DNA of 46,613 nt, from contig JADLAX010000041.1 in assembly GCA_020848035.1 (NCBI GenBank), forward strand, positions 1 to 46,613, given 5' to 3'. Under the pieces are notes generated by a model. It saw nothing but the letters and a program-made list of their open reading frames with translations. It was not told the DNA's origin and ran no database searches. Within the stretch, counting starts at the first letter, position 1, and the number at the start of each line of letters is the position of its first letter. The DNA comes from Anaerolineae bacterium. Lineage in GTDB: Bacteria > Chloroflexota > Anaerolineae > Promineifilales > Promineifilaceae. This document shows positions 1 to 11,905 of the stretch, piece after piece. The position numbers and the translations under genes were made by a program.

Positions 1-2655
<2,655 letters not shown>

Positions 2656-2792
2656 ATGATACGGAGAATTCGACTTTCTCACGTACGTTTCTTGCTTCAA
2701 TGCACATTTACAGAAATTTTGCGATTACTATTTAGTTATTAACGAACTGTAGCCTTTTAGCAAGCTACCTAGATACTTAATTTAAGTAACTA

Positions 2793-2825
2793 GTTTTTGA
2801 GAACAACAGAGTTGTTCTCAAAAAC
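2793..2825 (-). other. Perfect hairpin in the tRNA-Ala/23S spacer
   Basis: Fifteen-bp perfect arms (GTTTTTGAGAACAAC and its complement) with a 3-nt loop, directly preceded by a smaller palindrome at 2775-2789. It lies in the transcribed spacer between tRNA-Ala and 23S and is probably a processing signal for the precursor. The rest of the spacer (2656-2974) holds only AT-rich leader and a short GTCC/GGAC stem near 2857-2878. Confidence 0.6.
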
Positions 2826-2974
2826 CAATCACTTACATTTATTATTTAAAAGAAAAAGTCCAGCAGTTAGCCGGACTTCATAAAATCAAGAAGGCGACTA
2901 AAAGTTTATCTCAAAAATCTAAAATCAAGTTAATCAAGACTGGTGAAGACCCTTTAGAACTAACTTATTAAACA

Positions 2975-3047
2975 TGGAGATGAGGAGGCTCGAACTCCTG
3001 ACCTCCGCCGTGCAAAGGCGGCGCTCTCCCAATTGAGCTACATCCCC
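2975..3047 (-). tRNA. tRNA-Ala (UGC)
   Basis: The 73-nt reverse complement folds into a full cloverleaf with acceptor GGGGATG, anticodon TGC in the loop CTTTGCACG, and T-arm GTTCGAGCC. The discriminator base is A and no CCA is encoded (TGTT follows). It is the second tRNA of the 16S-23S spacer, the usual Ile-Ala order. Confidence 0.97.
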
Positions 3048-3056
3048 TAAACTAGG

Positions 3057-3130
3057 TGGGCCTGGTTGGACTCGAACCAACGACCTCTCCCTTATCAGAG
3101 GAACGCTCTAACCGGCTGAGCTACAGGCCC
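3057..3130 (-). tRNA. tRNA-Ile (GAU)
   Basis: The 74-nt reverse complement starts GGGCCTGTAGCTCAG, carries anticodon GAT (CTGATAA loop) and T-arm GGTTCGAGTCC. The discriminator is A and CCA is not encoded. It lies 9 nt upstream of tRNA-Ala in the rRNA operon spacer. Confidence 0.97.
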
Positions 3131-3182
3131 TTAGTTATTAATCTACACGGTTATAAGCAATTGCAGTTTAGCAAACTGCATA

Positions 3183-3213
3183 CACCTTAACAACTGAAGA
3201 GTGATAAAAACAA
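3183..3213 (-). other. 3' half of the 16S processing stem
   Basis: This 31-nt stretch in the 16S-tRNA-Ile spacer is complementary to 4872-4902 upstream of 16S, with only a few mismatches (both contain a GAAGAGTGAT core on complementary strands). In the precursor they would form the long stem that RNase III cuts to release pre-16S. This is inferred from sequence complementarity and the standard bacterial rRNA operon layout. Confidence 0.8.
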
Positions 3214-3297
3214 TAAGTAAAACAAGGGACACCACAGTTTACACCATGATGTTTGACCTGGAGTATGTAAGGCTTTTCAGCCTCACAGAAGCTCCTT

Positions 3298-4798
<1,501 letters not shown>

Positions 4799-4813
4799 AA
4801 AGAGAATTTGCAT

Positions 4814-4830
4814 CCGTGGTATTACCACGG
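4814..4830 (-). other. Short hairpin just upstream of 16S
   Basis: CCGTGGTATTACCACGG is a near-perfect palindrome inside the 16S leader, within the loop of the processing stem. It is probably a secondary processing or assembly element of the pre-16S leader. Confidence 0.4.
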
Positions 4831-4871
4831 AACTACTTTTTATATGACTCGAGAACCCAAGCTTTACTGTC

Positions 4872-4902
4872 TTGTTTTCATCACTCTTCAATTGTCAAGG
4901 TG
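4872..4902 (-). other. 5' half of the 16S processing stem
   Basis: Complementary partner of 3183-3213. In the minus-strand transcript it lies about 75 nt before the 16S 5' end and pairs with the downstream spacer to make the RNase III substrate. Confidence 0.8.
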
Positions 4903-5064
4903 CTCACAATACCAACAAACTTTTTGCGACAGAGAACAAAAAACGACTCTGAGTGAGCCGCTTCGTTTGTACTTGCTACTTCTTCTCTATGCTCTTATGT
5001 TGGATTTAGTTTGTGAATGATGTTTTGCTTTTCGCAACGACATCTTTGCTCTCAACAGCACGGA

Positions 5065-5093
5065 AGTTTATCACACTGTTTGCTTGCTGTCAA
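5065..5093 (-). promoter_or_regulatory. rRNA operon promoter P2
   Basis: On the minus strand TTGACA (5088-5093) is followed after exactly 17 bp by TAAACT (5065-5070). The -35 is perfect and the -10 matches 4 of 6. It would start the rRNA precursor near 5058, about 260 nt before 16S. The leader between here and 16S has no gene. Confidence 0.65.
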
Positions 5094-5158
5094 GAACTTT
5101 TTTAAACTCAATTTGATGTTCACTTTGTTACTTCTCTGTGTGCCATCAACGAGTCGGG

Positions 5159-5187
5159 ATTATAACGATGGCTTTAGGCAGTGTCAA
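5159..5187 (-). promoter_or_regulatory. rRNA operon promoter P1, perfect sigma-70 consensus
   Basis: On the minus strand TTGACA (5182-5187) and TATAAT (5159-5164) are separated by 17 bp: a perfect sigma-70 promoter. With P2 it gives the tandem arrangement usual for rRNA operons. The surroundings, 5190-5386, are AT-rich and hold no gene. I saw no terminator between the 191-aa gene upstream and this promoter. Confidence 0.88.
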
Positions 5188-5386
5188 GGCGATTTATCAT
5201 TGATTTTAGATTTACTTTGCCTTTTAACTGCGTTAGCTAGAGGAACTCTGGCTTTTTTGTTTGGCTTTATACCTTATTATAAAACCTGATTTTCAGTTAA
5301 CTTTTAGTTTTGTCGTTTCGAGTGGTTTTTACATGGCGTTTTGATTTGCCAACCATTTAGCGGTGGCCATCGTACTTGCAGCAACT

Positions 5387-5962
5387 CTACTTTGTGTACA
5401 ACTCCATGATGTACTTCCGCAATTCTTCAACGGCTGCGTATTGCCGTATCAGGGGATGATCTTCGATAAGTTGTTCCAGTAAAGAGAGAGCCAAGCTAAA
5501 TGTTTGGCTGCGATTGGCACCAAAAACTGCATTCAGCGTGCCATGGGCACGCCCTAACTCAATTACTTGTTGTGGGGAGACGCGGATTGACGTCCAAGCG
5601 GGTTCCGCTTCGCTGGTAGCTGGAAGGGGCAGATCCCAGAGTAAATAAAGCGACTCAAGGTCGGTGATGCCTTCGGGCATTTCACGGTTGCGATCGGCGA
5701 CGGCACGGCGAAGGGCTTCAAGGCGGGCCGAGAGGACGGAGATGCTGAGATCTGGAATATCGGCACGGCCGATTTCCTCGGCTAGCAAACCGGCCAGCTG
5801 CCTCATCTGCTTTTTTTGGGATTTGGCCAGGGCGACGTATACGTTTTGACGACTGACGTTATGTGACGGCCGTCCACGCTTCGGTTTATCTTTGAGTAAT
5901 GCAGCCAACGTGCTAGGACGTGGCGCTGGCTCACTATCCGGTTTGTCTTTTTTTTTGCTCAT
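5387..5962 (-). CDS. Unknown 191-aa protein paired with ExeA-like ATPase
   Basis: I do not recognise this protein. It has a very basic, low-complexity N-terminus (lysines and prolines to about residue 35, including KPKRGRPSHNVSRQ, which could bind DNA), followed by a mostly helical body; no membrane segment or signal peptide. The start ATG has AGGAT upstream at a long but usable distance. It begins 9 nt after the stop of the AAA ATPase and is surely co-transcribed with it, so it is likely the partner or target-binding subunit of that ATPase. One ACGGCCGT motif lies inside it. A DNA-binding accessory role is only an inference from the basic N-terminus and the neighbour. Confidence 0.7.
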   Translation of the reverse strand: MSKKKDKPDSEPAPRPSTLAALLKDKPKRGRPSHNVSRQNVYVALAKSQKKQMRQLAGLLAEEIGRADIPDLSISVLSARLEALRRAVADRNREMPEGITDLESLYLLWDLPLPATSEAEPAWTSIRVSPQQVIELGRAHGTLNAVFGANRSQTFSLALSLLEQLIEDHPLIRQYAAVEELRKYIMELYTK

Positions 5963-5971
5963 GCAAACTGC

Positions 5972-6850
5972 TTATCCTGGTGCTCGGCGATAATCATCGT
6001 GCACTTCCAGAAACGCTTTGACAAATTTTTCATCAATTTGAGTGAGATTGTCATGGGTTAAGAATTCCAGGCATAAGTGCAAACACAACAGGCAGATACT
6101 TCTGGGATAACCGCGCGTTTCGCGCCAAATGGGCAAAATGGCATCATCGTTGAACAAGACGCTTTGCTTTGAATCGCGCCCGGCGGCCAGCAAACGATAC
6201 TCAATTAGTGACTTTGTATCATCTGGCGTCAGCGGATCCAGTGATGAGCGAGTCGCGACGCGATCGTTGAAGTCGGGGGACTCACGCAAGTTGATATCTA
6301 GCTCTGGTCGGCCCAACAAAATGAGTTGGTAAGCCTTGCCACCGCGCGGATCTCTAAAGTTGAGCAGCCGGCGCAGTTCAACAAATTGCTCGTGACTCAG
6401 CTCATGGGCTTCATCAATGATGATGAGTGGCAAGACGCCTCGATCAATTTCTTCCACGAGGAAAGCGCGGAATTCGTTGAGCTGATCCTCGGTGGCGCGG
6501 CGGGTGCGTAAGCCAAACTCGGCGGCAATGCGCCGTAAGAGGAGGAGGCCGCTCTTTTTGGGCGCCTCGTCGATTTTGGCGGCAGTAAAATCAGGTCGCC
6601 GATCGTATCGGCTGTGGAACCAGGAAGCGAGGGTTGTTTTTCCGGTGCCAATTTCGCCAACGATAACTGAAGCCCCCTGCCCCGCTTCCACCATGTAGCT
6701 CACTTTGGAAAGTGCGCGCCTGGTCTCTGTGGATAAATACATAAATCTGGGGTCTGCTTCGATGGTGAATGGGGGAACCACAACACCTAACCTATCCCAA
6801 TCCGGTGAATATTGGTTGAAATCAAGGTTAAAAGGAGTCGGTTCGTTCAT
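5972..6850 (-). CDS. ExeA/TnsC-like AAA ATPase
   Basis: A 292-aa AAA ATPase with Walker A GEIGTGKT at residues 65-72 and Walker B LIIIDEAHE at 142-149, then a GRPELD segment and a helical lid. The N-terminus (region FMYLSTETRRALSKV) and overall order match the ExeA/TniB/TnsC family, in which an ATPase hands over or selects targets for secretion or transposition machinery. No membrane segment is present, unlike true ExeA with a peptidoglycan domain, and no transposase or secretion gene is adjacent. The start ATG has no Shine-Dalgarno site but a TTGACA box 30 nt upstream, so the mRNA is probably leaderless or nearly so. It leads a two-gene operon with the 191-aa protein. Family call is firm; cellular role is unknown. 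Confidence 0.85.
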   Translation of the reverse strand: MNEPTPFNLDFNQYSPDWDRLGVVVPPFTIEADPRFMYLSTETRRALSKVSYMVEAGQGASVIVGEIGTGKTTLASWFHSRYDRRPDFTAAKIDEAPKKSGLLLLRRIAAEFGLRTRRATEDQLNEFRAFLVEEIDRGVLPLIIIDEAHELSHEQFVELRRLLNFRDPRGGKAYQLILLGRPELDINLRESPDFNDRVATRSSLDPLTPDDTKSLIEYRLLAAGRDSKQSVLFNDDAILPIWRETRGYPRSICLLCLHLCLEFLTHDNLTQIDEKFVKAFLEVHDDYRRAPG

Positions 6851-6856
6851 TGCAAT

Positions 6857-6885
6857 ATGGTATATAAGTCACAAATGGTTGTCAA
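6857..6885 (-). promoter_or_regulatory. Promoter of the AAA ATPase operon
   Basis: On the minus strand TTGACA (6880-6885) is followed after about 17 bp by TACCAT (4 of 6 matches), leaving only about 6 nt to the ATG at 6850. That predicts transcription starting at or next to the start codon. An 11-bp repeat, TCTGATAGACT, sits just upstream of the -35 box. Confidence 0.5.
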
Positions 6886-6888
6886 GAG

Positions 6889-6899
6889 TCTGATAGACT
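6889..6899. repeat. 11-bp direct repeat, copy 1 (possible operator)
   Basis: TCTGATAGACT, containing the small inverted repeat AGTCT/AGACT, occurs here 3 bp upstream of the -35 box of the ATPase promoter and again, exactly, at 6983-6993. A binding site for a regulator of the ATPase operon is plausible. The intervening AT-rich spacer holds no gene. Confidence 0.4.
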
Positions 6900-6982
6900 A
6901 CGTCTCTATGGCACTATTAGACATATAACCTTGCGTTTTTTGCAATCTATAGCATATAGATTAGTTGACATAGGTTATTAAT

Positions 6983-6993
6983 TCTGATAGACT
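6983..6993. repeat. 11-bp direct repeat, copy 2 (possible operator)
   Basis: Exact second copy of TCTGATAGACT, 94 bp from the first in the same orientation. Between 6994 and 7178 I see no gene, only one ACGGCCGT motif near 7120. Confidence 0.4.
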
Positions 6994-7178
6994 GACCCTA
7001 CTTACGTGATTATGTATATCAAACAAGCGGAAGATCGCCAATACCTCGCTTATAGCTGGGCTTCTGGCGATCTATAAGTTTAGTTTTGCCTTCTAGGAAT
7101 TGTGTGGAGGGTGAAAACGGCCGTTTACTGTTGCCATATGCCGGTCATCGTGAGGAAGTTGCTCATTACGAGCAAACA

Positions 7179-7212
7179 TAAAAAAAGGCCAAGCGTCTAA
7201 ACGCCTGGCCTT
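7179..7212 (-). terminator. Rho-independent terminator of the candidate small RNA
   Basis: A stem AAGGCCA-GCGT / ACGC-TGGCCTT (one mismatch pair, 4-nt loop) is followed on the minus strand by a run of seven T. It is a strong intrinsic terminator for minus-strand transcription. No minus-strand coding gene ends here; the only upstream unit is the small RNA that starts near 7328. Confidence 0.8.
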
Positions 7213-7328
7213 GATTTGTATAAGCAAGCTACCATTTCAGACTGTTTTGGTGCCGCCAACACCTTTTAAGACAGTGCCCCTTGAGTGGGGAGGGGGATTT
7301 TTTGTCCCCAGGTAGCTCACTAATGCTG
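7179..7328 (-). ncRNA. Candidate structured small RNA (~150 nt)
   Basis: A minus-strand promoter (7335-7363) and an intrinsic terminator (7179-7212) bracket about 150 nt with no credible reading frame. The transcript can close on itself with AGCTACC near the 5' end pairing with GGTAGCT near the 3' side. Inside this are three helices: GGGGA/TCCCC around an A-rich loop, CCCC/GGGG, and ACTGT/ACAGT enclosing GGTG/CACC. The stretch ATCCCCCTCCCC is complementary to Shine-Dalgarno sequences and could act as a seed if unpaired. It does not match 6S, SRP RNA, tmRNA or RNase P as I know them. Function unknown; existence inferred from promoter, fold and terminator together. Confidence 0.55.
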
Positions 7329-7334
7329 GGTAGA

Positions 7335-7363
7335 AGCATAACATAGGGCTGTACCCCTGTCAA
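7335..7363 (-). promoter_or_regulatory. Promoter of the candidate small RNA
   Basis: On the minus strand TTGACA (7358-7363) and TATGCT (7335-7340) are separated by 17 bp. The -35 is perfect and the -10 matches 4 of 6. It drives transcription away from the 439-aa gene, starting near 7328. Confidence 0.6.
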
Positions 7364-7387
7364 TGGATCAGATGTGCTGATTCTGTT

Positions 7388-8707
7388 TTGGCAGGTGTAG
7401 TTAATGTTGCCTCTGCCTACAAAGTCGAGCCGTTTGTGGGCACATCGGGCCACGCCATTTCGCCCGCGCTGCAGGCTGCACAACAGCGTCTGCTGCAGCT
7501 GCGAGCACAGCTGAACAGCTCCCGTGGGGGAGACGCCGGACAGCAGGCTTCGTTGTTTGAAGCCCGGCAAGTTAATGAACGGCCGTTGCCCACCCCCACC
7601 TTTATTGCCAAACTTCCACCGCACCTGGGTTGGGAAAGTGCGGCACTTACCGCGGCAATTACCGCCGCCGTTGCCCGCACAATCCGCCGCACACAAGCCA
7701 GCGAACCCGCCCAACCGAGCTACATGCAGACAGCGGCCGTTTCTGTGGAGACGGCCGTTTCTCATCCCCCTGCTCTGCCCCAAACGATCAAACTGTATCC
7801 TGATTTGGCCATTGGCTTGCTGCAGCGCGAACAGGTGGCAGCCGGTCGGCTCTGGCTGCTGCTGCAAGCGGTGGATGTGGCTGGCTGCGGCTGGGTGGAT
7901 GAGACACGGGCGCGGCAGCTGTTTACCGGCAAACACGGTGAGCTTCGTTTTTGTGGGACGCGGCAGCTGCGCAATTTGTTGGCGCAGGGTGATGGGGTGT
8001 TTTGGGGGCGGGACAACGGCCGTATCTGGCTGCGCTCGGTGGCGAAGGTGGCGTTTGCGCTGGAGATTCCCCGGCTAAAGATGCGGCCGGTGGCGCTGCC
8101 TGTGGCGGTGCTGCGCCAGGGCATCGGCACGGTGCGCGCCCATCTATATGCTACCTTCCACAGCAGCCGAGAACGGGCAGAACACGCCAGCGGCCCCATT
8201 GCCCGAGCGACGGTAGCCCGACTGACGGCCGTTAAACCACGTACCCAGCGCCGGTATGAGCACAAGGCACGCGTTAAGCGGCAGGCCCAGTTTGCCATTG
8301 GTGCGGCAGCAACCACGGAAAGTTTCCAGGCGCGCGGCTGGGCGCAGGGGCAGGCGGCGTTTGAATTTAAGGATTTTAAGGGACAGCAAGGGCAGCGTGA
8401 CAAAAGCTACGTGGCCTGGCAGCTGCCAAACAGCTACGTTGGGCCACATGCCCAACAGTCAAAAGGACGCCAAAAGCGAATCAATCGGACGTTGACAGAC
8501 CTGTTTATGCAAGGGATGACGGGGAACGGTCAGCGCACCAGGATGACGCAGCGCTTTTTTGACAACGGCCGTTCAGCTGCCAAATCTTACCTGCGAAATC
8601 CCCAACAAGATCATTATTGGCGTGGGGCGGGAAACGGCCGTTGCGACAAGGCTCAACTCAAGCGTTACCAACTGTGGCAGGTGATGGAAAGCTGTGATGT
8701 GAAGTAG
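7388..8707 (+). CDS. Unknown 439-aa protein
   Basis: I do not recognise the family. The reading frame is long, has coding-like composition and contains several ACGGCCGT motifs (read as NGR, TAV or RP). The N-terminal third is alanine-rich with disordered linkers. A compact central part (about residues 150-240, including LWLLLQAVDVAG and ELRFCGTRQLRNLLAQG) looks like a winged-helix or replication-initiator-type fold. The C-terminal part is basic (RRYEHKARVKRQ and following). No membrane segment. The start is uncertain: TTG at 7388 lacks a clear Shine-Dalgarno site, the frame is open back to 7334, and a 5' truncation cannot be excluded. It is divergent from the small RNA. A DNA-binding role is only suggested. 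Confidence 0.65.
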   Translation: MAGVVNVASAYKVEPFVGTSGHAISPALQAAQQRLLQLRAQLNSSRGGDAGQQASLFEARQVNERPLPTPTFIAKLPPHLGWESAALTAAITAAVARTIRRTQASEPAQPSYMQTAAVSVETAVSHPPALPQTIKLYPDLAIGLLQREQVAAGRLWLLLQAVDVAGCGWVDETRARQLFTGKHGELRFCGTRQLRNLLAQGDGVFWGRDNGRIWLRSVAKVAFALEIPRLKMRPVALPVAVLRQGIGTVRAHLYATFHSSRERAEHASGPIARATVARLTAVKPRTQRRYEHKARVKRQAQFAIGAAATTESFQARGWAQGQAAFEFKDFKGQQGQRDKSYVAWQLPNSYVGPHAQQSKGRQKRINRTLTDLFMQGMTGNGQRTRMTQRFFDNGRSAAKSYLRNPQQDHYWRGAGNGRCDKAQLKRYQLWQVMESCDVK

Positions 8708-8765
8708 GTGATATTTTTTTCGGCACAGGCGGAAAAAATGATCCGGCATTCTAGGGATTAAATGA

Positions 8766-8771
8766 TATGAT
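8766..8771 (+). promoter_or_regulatory. -10 box of a probable leaderless promoter (MBL gene)
   Basis: TATGAT ends 6 nt before the ATG at 8778, so transcription should start at the start codon. There is no Shine-Dalgarno site and no convincing -35 box. Same geometry as at 22021 and 40780. Confidence 0.5.
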
Positions 8772-8777
8772 TGGCCT

Positions 8778-9683
8778 ATGAGTACACAACCAGACATTCA
8801 CGTTCTAGACCTCCATTTCCAGGGATTGCCGGAAATAACGGCCGCTTACCTTGTCGTAGGTCCTGAAGGGCCGATTTTGATTGAAACCGGTCCAGGTTCT
8901 ACCCTCAACACACTGCTCAGTCAGATTCGGCAGCATGGCGTTGAACCAGAACAGATCAAACATGTTTTGGTGACTCATATTCACCTGGACCATGCGGGGG
9001 CGGCGGGCTGGTGGGCGCAGCAAGGGGCGCAAATTTACGTGCACAGCTTTGGTGCCCGGCATCTGATTGCCCCGGAAAAGCTGTTGGCCAGTGCCCAGCG
9101 TATTTATGGCGACATGATGGACACGCTCTGGGGTGAGATGCTGCCCGCACCGGCCGAAAAAGTGACGGAATTGTTTGACAATGACGTGCTGGAGATAGCT
9201 GGTTTGCAAATTCAGGTATTGGAAACGCCGGGGCATGCACGACATCATCACGTGTTTGTGCTGGAGGATGTGGCTTTTACGGGGGACGCGGCGGCGGCTC
9301 GATTGCCAGGGTGGAATTTACCAGATGTGCCAGCGCCTCCACCTGAATTTGACATGGAAGCATGGGAAGCCACCCTGAACCGGCTGCTGGCACAAAAGTT
9401 GCGGCGGATTTACCCCACCCATTTTGGGGCGGTGGATAATGTGACTGACCATCTGCAAACGGTGAAGCGGTTGGTGCGGGAAACGGCCGTTTTCATCCGC
9501 ACCCAAATGCAAGCCGGGCTCAGCCGGGATGAGATTTTGACGGTTTACGAAGGCTGGTTTGCCAACCGGGCACGGCAGGCAGGGTTATCCGAGGCGGCGA
9601 TCGTGCACTATGCGGCAGCGAATCCGCGGTACATGAGTGTGGATGGTATTATGCGCTACTGGCAGAAGCAGGCACAGGCGTAA
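8778..9683 (+). CDS. MBL-fold metallo-hydrolase
   Basis: A 301-aa single-domain metallo-beta-lactamase-fold protein. The metal ligands are all visible: H67, H69, D71 and H72 in THIHLDHAG, H152 in TPGHARHHH, D169 in FTGDAA and H214 in PTHFG, giving a normal binuclear zinc site. After residue 225 follows a helical C-terminal extension often seen in this hydrolase group. No signal peptide, so cytosolic. The substrate cannot be told; glyoxalase-II-like thioesters or other esters are possible. The ATG is probably leaderless, with TATGAT 6 nt before it. Its 3' end overlaps the convergent histidine kinase gene by 35 bp. Confidence 0.9.
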   Translation: MSTQPDIHVLDLHFQGLPEITAAYLVVGPEGPILIETGPGSTLNTLLSQIRQHGVEPEQIKHVLVTHIHLDHAGAAGWWAQQGAQIYVHSFGARHLIAPEKLLASAQRIYGDMMDTLWGEMLPAPAEKVTELFDNDVLEIAGLQIQVLETPGHARHHHVFVLEDVAFTGDAAAARLPGWNLPDVPAPPPEFDMEAWEATLNRLLAQKLRRIYPTHFGAVDNVTDHLQTVKRLVRETAVFIRTQMQAGLSRDEILTVYEGWFANRARQAGLSEAAIVHYAAANPRYMSVDGIMRYWQKQAQA

Positions 9684-11811
9684 CCGGCACGTTGAGCGTG
9701 ACCCGGGTGAATTGATGTGCGGCCGTATCCACCACCACTTCTCCCCCAACCACGGCCATCATTGTGCTGTGCAGCGCCAGGCCCTGACCTGATCCCGATG
9801 TTTCGCTGTTGCCCAGCCCCACACCGTCGTCGGTGATGGTGATGGTAAGGTGATTGGTGTGCTGCATGGTGACGGTGAGGGTTAACTGCCGTTCCGCCTT
9901 GCCCCCCCGTCCATGTTTAGCGGCATTCCGCACGGCCTCTCGGGCCGCGTAAAAGACTACTTCGGCCGTCAGCGTGGGCAGCGATTGGGCCGCCGCCTGC
10001 GCTTCCGGCGAAATTTCCCACCGAACATCGTCAAACACAGTCGAAAACTCATTTTCTACGACCCGCTTGAAGGCGGTAATAAATCCCAGCCGGGCTACTT
10101 CCGGTGCGGAGGTGGTGGGCATGTCGTGCAGCAGGTCGGAGATTTGCTTGTGGGCATCGGTCATCAGCTTGAGGGCGCGCTGCGTTTTTTCGCTGCCCGC
10201 GTGGCCGTTGGCCGCTGCGCTGCTGAGGGCGATGAGGGCCGCCTGGATGTCGGGCAGGATGTCGTCGTGGAGGGCGCGACGGGTTTTCTGGTCGATGATT
10301 TGTGATTGGGCCAGCCGCTGTCGCTGGATTTCCATCAGGCGGCGCGACATTTCGGCACTGGCGTGGGTGTCAATGAGGCGCTCGCTGATGACGCGGGCAA
10401 TCTCGATTTCTTCCTGGGTGTAGAGACCGCTGTCGCTTTTTTCGCCCAGCAGCAGCACGCCAGAGAGGCCGCGCTCGCTCCACAGCGGGATGGCCCAGAT
10501 GGCCGCGCCAAGCTCGTCGGCATCGAGGGAGAGCATTTCATTTTCGGCGCCGGTGAAGCGGTCGGCGATGCTGGTTAGGGCGGGCAGCGGCTGAGCTGAG
10601 GAGGGATAGCTGATCGGCGGGCCGACCAGGGGGGCCATCGGGCCAAGGGCGGCCAGGTAAGCGACGCGGGCGTCCAGCACATCGGCACAGAGGGCATAAA
10701 ACGGGGTGATGAAGTCCACTTCCTGCGGATCGGTTTGAGCGATGAGTTGTTCAACCAGGCGGTTGCTGGCGACAAACGGCCGTAACCGGGCAATGTACCG
10801 TTCACGTTCGGCAAAGGTGCGCCAGCTGACCATGGCAAAAAAGAAGGTCATGAGCATGGCAGTGAGGAGCAGGGAGTACAACGGCCGTAGCTGAATGACA
10901 ATCGAGCCGCCAATGGCGATACCATAACCGGCCGCCAGCAGCACCGCCTGCCGCCACTGCCGCTTCAAACCCCCACGCGGCAGCGTTTTGCCCGTAAACA
11001 CTTCGTAAGACACCACCGCCCGGCCCAGCAGCACCACCACCACCGCAATAATCGCGGAGATAAGCAGATCCAGGATGGAAATGGTCAGCTGGGCATCCAG
11101 GTAAATCTCCAGGAACGTGCGCTGGCGGGCATCCTGCACAATCCACAGCATGACGCCCGTAACCAGCAGGGAAACCACCATCAGCGCCAGAGAGGCAGAG
11201 GAGAGCCACGGTTGGGCGCGGCGGCGGGCCACGGTGCCCATCACCCGGCGGGAGATGGCGGGCTGGCGCAAGGCATCCAGCGACAGACCAATGCACAGCA
11301 GCACGTAGACGGAGTAACCAACGGCCAAAAAAGGAATGCCTGCAATGGAGTAGCGGATAAACACACGCAGCGGATTTAGCTGCGGGGAGGGAATGGCGAG
11401 CAGCAAAACCCCGGTGAAGAGGGCCACCAGTCCCACGATGAGCATGCCTGTAGTAAGACGCAGCCAGATGTTCTGCCGCTGGCGCAGCTGGCTGCGCGGC
11501 ACGTTCCAGTAGCCTGCGTACCAGAGGATGATGATGTACCAGGCAAACGGCAATATGATGGCCGGTACCAGACCTGCCGTCCACCAAAAAATCATGTTGC
11601 GCCAGGTGAGCTGGGTCAGCCCCAGCCCCACAATGGCCGAGTGGCTGACGAAAAAAAGCGCGCCCAGCAGCAGCCCGGCGGTAGCAATCCACACCCCCCA
11701 GTCGCGCCGGTCGGCATTAAACACGACCGTTAAGCCCAGCCAGGTGAGCATAATGGTGTTGAAGAGGCTTATGGCCATGATGGCCCAGTCGAGGAGGAGG
11801 ATATCGCTCAT
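9649..11811 (-). CDS. Multi-TM, GAF-containing sensor histidine kinase (NarX/UhpB type)
   Basis: A 720-aa membrane sensor kinase. The first 340 residues contain about nine hydrophobic helices with short loops, so the sensor is likely intramembrane. A GAF-like domain follows (about 350-500). The kinase core is of the HisKA_3/HATPase type: the phospho-acceptor H515 in RRALHDDILP, N-box EAVRNAAKHG at 625-634 and G1 box DDGVGL at 661-666. Kinases of this class phosphorylate LuxR-type response regulators, and such a regulator lies 92 nt upstream on the same strand, so the two form one system. The gap between them is filled by a heptamer hairpin. The signal is unknown. The start ATG at 11811 has AAAATGAG context with a weak Shine-Dalgarno site. 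Confidence 0.92.
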   Translation of the reverse strand: MSDILLLDWAIMAISLFNTIMLTWLGLTVVFNADRRDWGVWIATAGLLLGALFFVSHSAIVGLGLTQLTWRNMIFWWTAGLVPAIILPFAWYIIILWYAGYWNVPRSQLRQRQNIWLRLTTGMLIVGLVALFTGVLLLAIPSPQLNPLRVFIRYSIAGIPFLAVGYSVYVLLCIGLSLDALRQPAISRRVMGTVARRRAQPWLSSASLALMVVSLLVTGVMLWIVQDARQRTFLEIYLDAQLTISILDLLISAIIAVVVVLLGRAVVSYEVFTGKTLPRGGLKRQWRQAVLLAAGYGIAIGGSIVIQLRPLYSLLLTAMLMTFFFAMVSWRTFAERERYIARLRPFVASNRLVEQLIAQTDPQEVDFITPFYALCADVLDARVAYLAALGPMAPLVGPPISYPSSAQPLPALTSIADRFTGAENEMLSLDADELGAAIWAIPLWSERGLSGVLLLGEKSDSGLYTQEEIEIARVISERLIDTHASAEMSRRLMEIQRQRLAQSQIIDQKTRRALHDDILPDIQAALIALSSAAANGHAGSEKTQRALKLMTDAHKQISDLLHDMPTTSAPEVARLGFITAFKRVVENEFSTVFDDVRWEISPEAQAAAQSLPTLTAEVVFYAAREAVRNAAKHGRGGKAERQLTLTVTMQHTNHLTITITDDGVGLGNSETSGSGQGLALHSTMMAVVGGEVVVDTAAHQFTRVTLNVPVTPVPASASSA

Positions 11812-11829
11812 TTTCGGTAAGCGGGGAAC

Positions 11830-11905
11830 GGTGATCCGTAATTGGTGAGCGGTAATCGGTAAAAAGAAGACCGATTACTGTTTACGGTTTACCGATTACC
11901 GTTCA
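11830..11905. repeat. Heptamer quasi-palindrome (CGGTAAT unit)
   Basis: Tandem CGGTAAT-like units on the left and their reverse complement on the right give 14-bp perfect arms at 11850-11863 and 11888-11901. It fills the gap between response regulator and kinase. The regulator stop codon TGA directly abuts it. A shorter relative lies at 44786-44815. Confidence 0.75.

Noticed and set aside
7179..7328. 6S RNA, SRP RNA or tmRNA as identity of the small RNA
   Set aside because: It lacks the long central-bubble hairpin of 6S, the GNAR tetraloop and conserved core of SRP RNA, and the tRNA-like ends of tmRNA.
7229..7936. 235-codon minus-strand frame
   Set aside because: It lies opposite the 439-aa gene and across the small RNA; composition is that of a shadow frame (Gln-, His-, Arg-rich).
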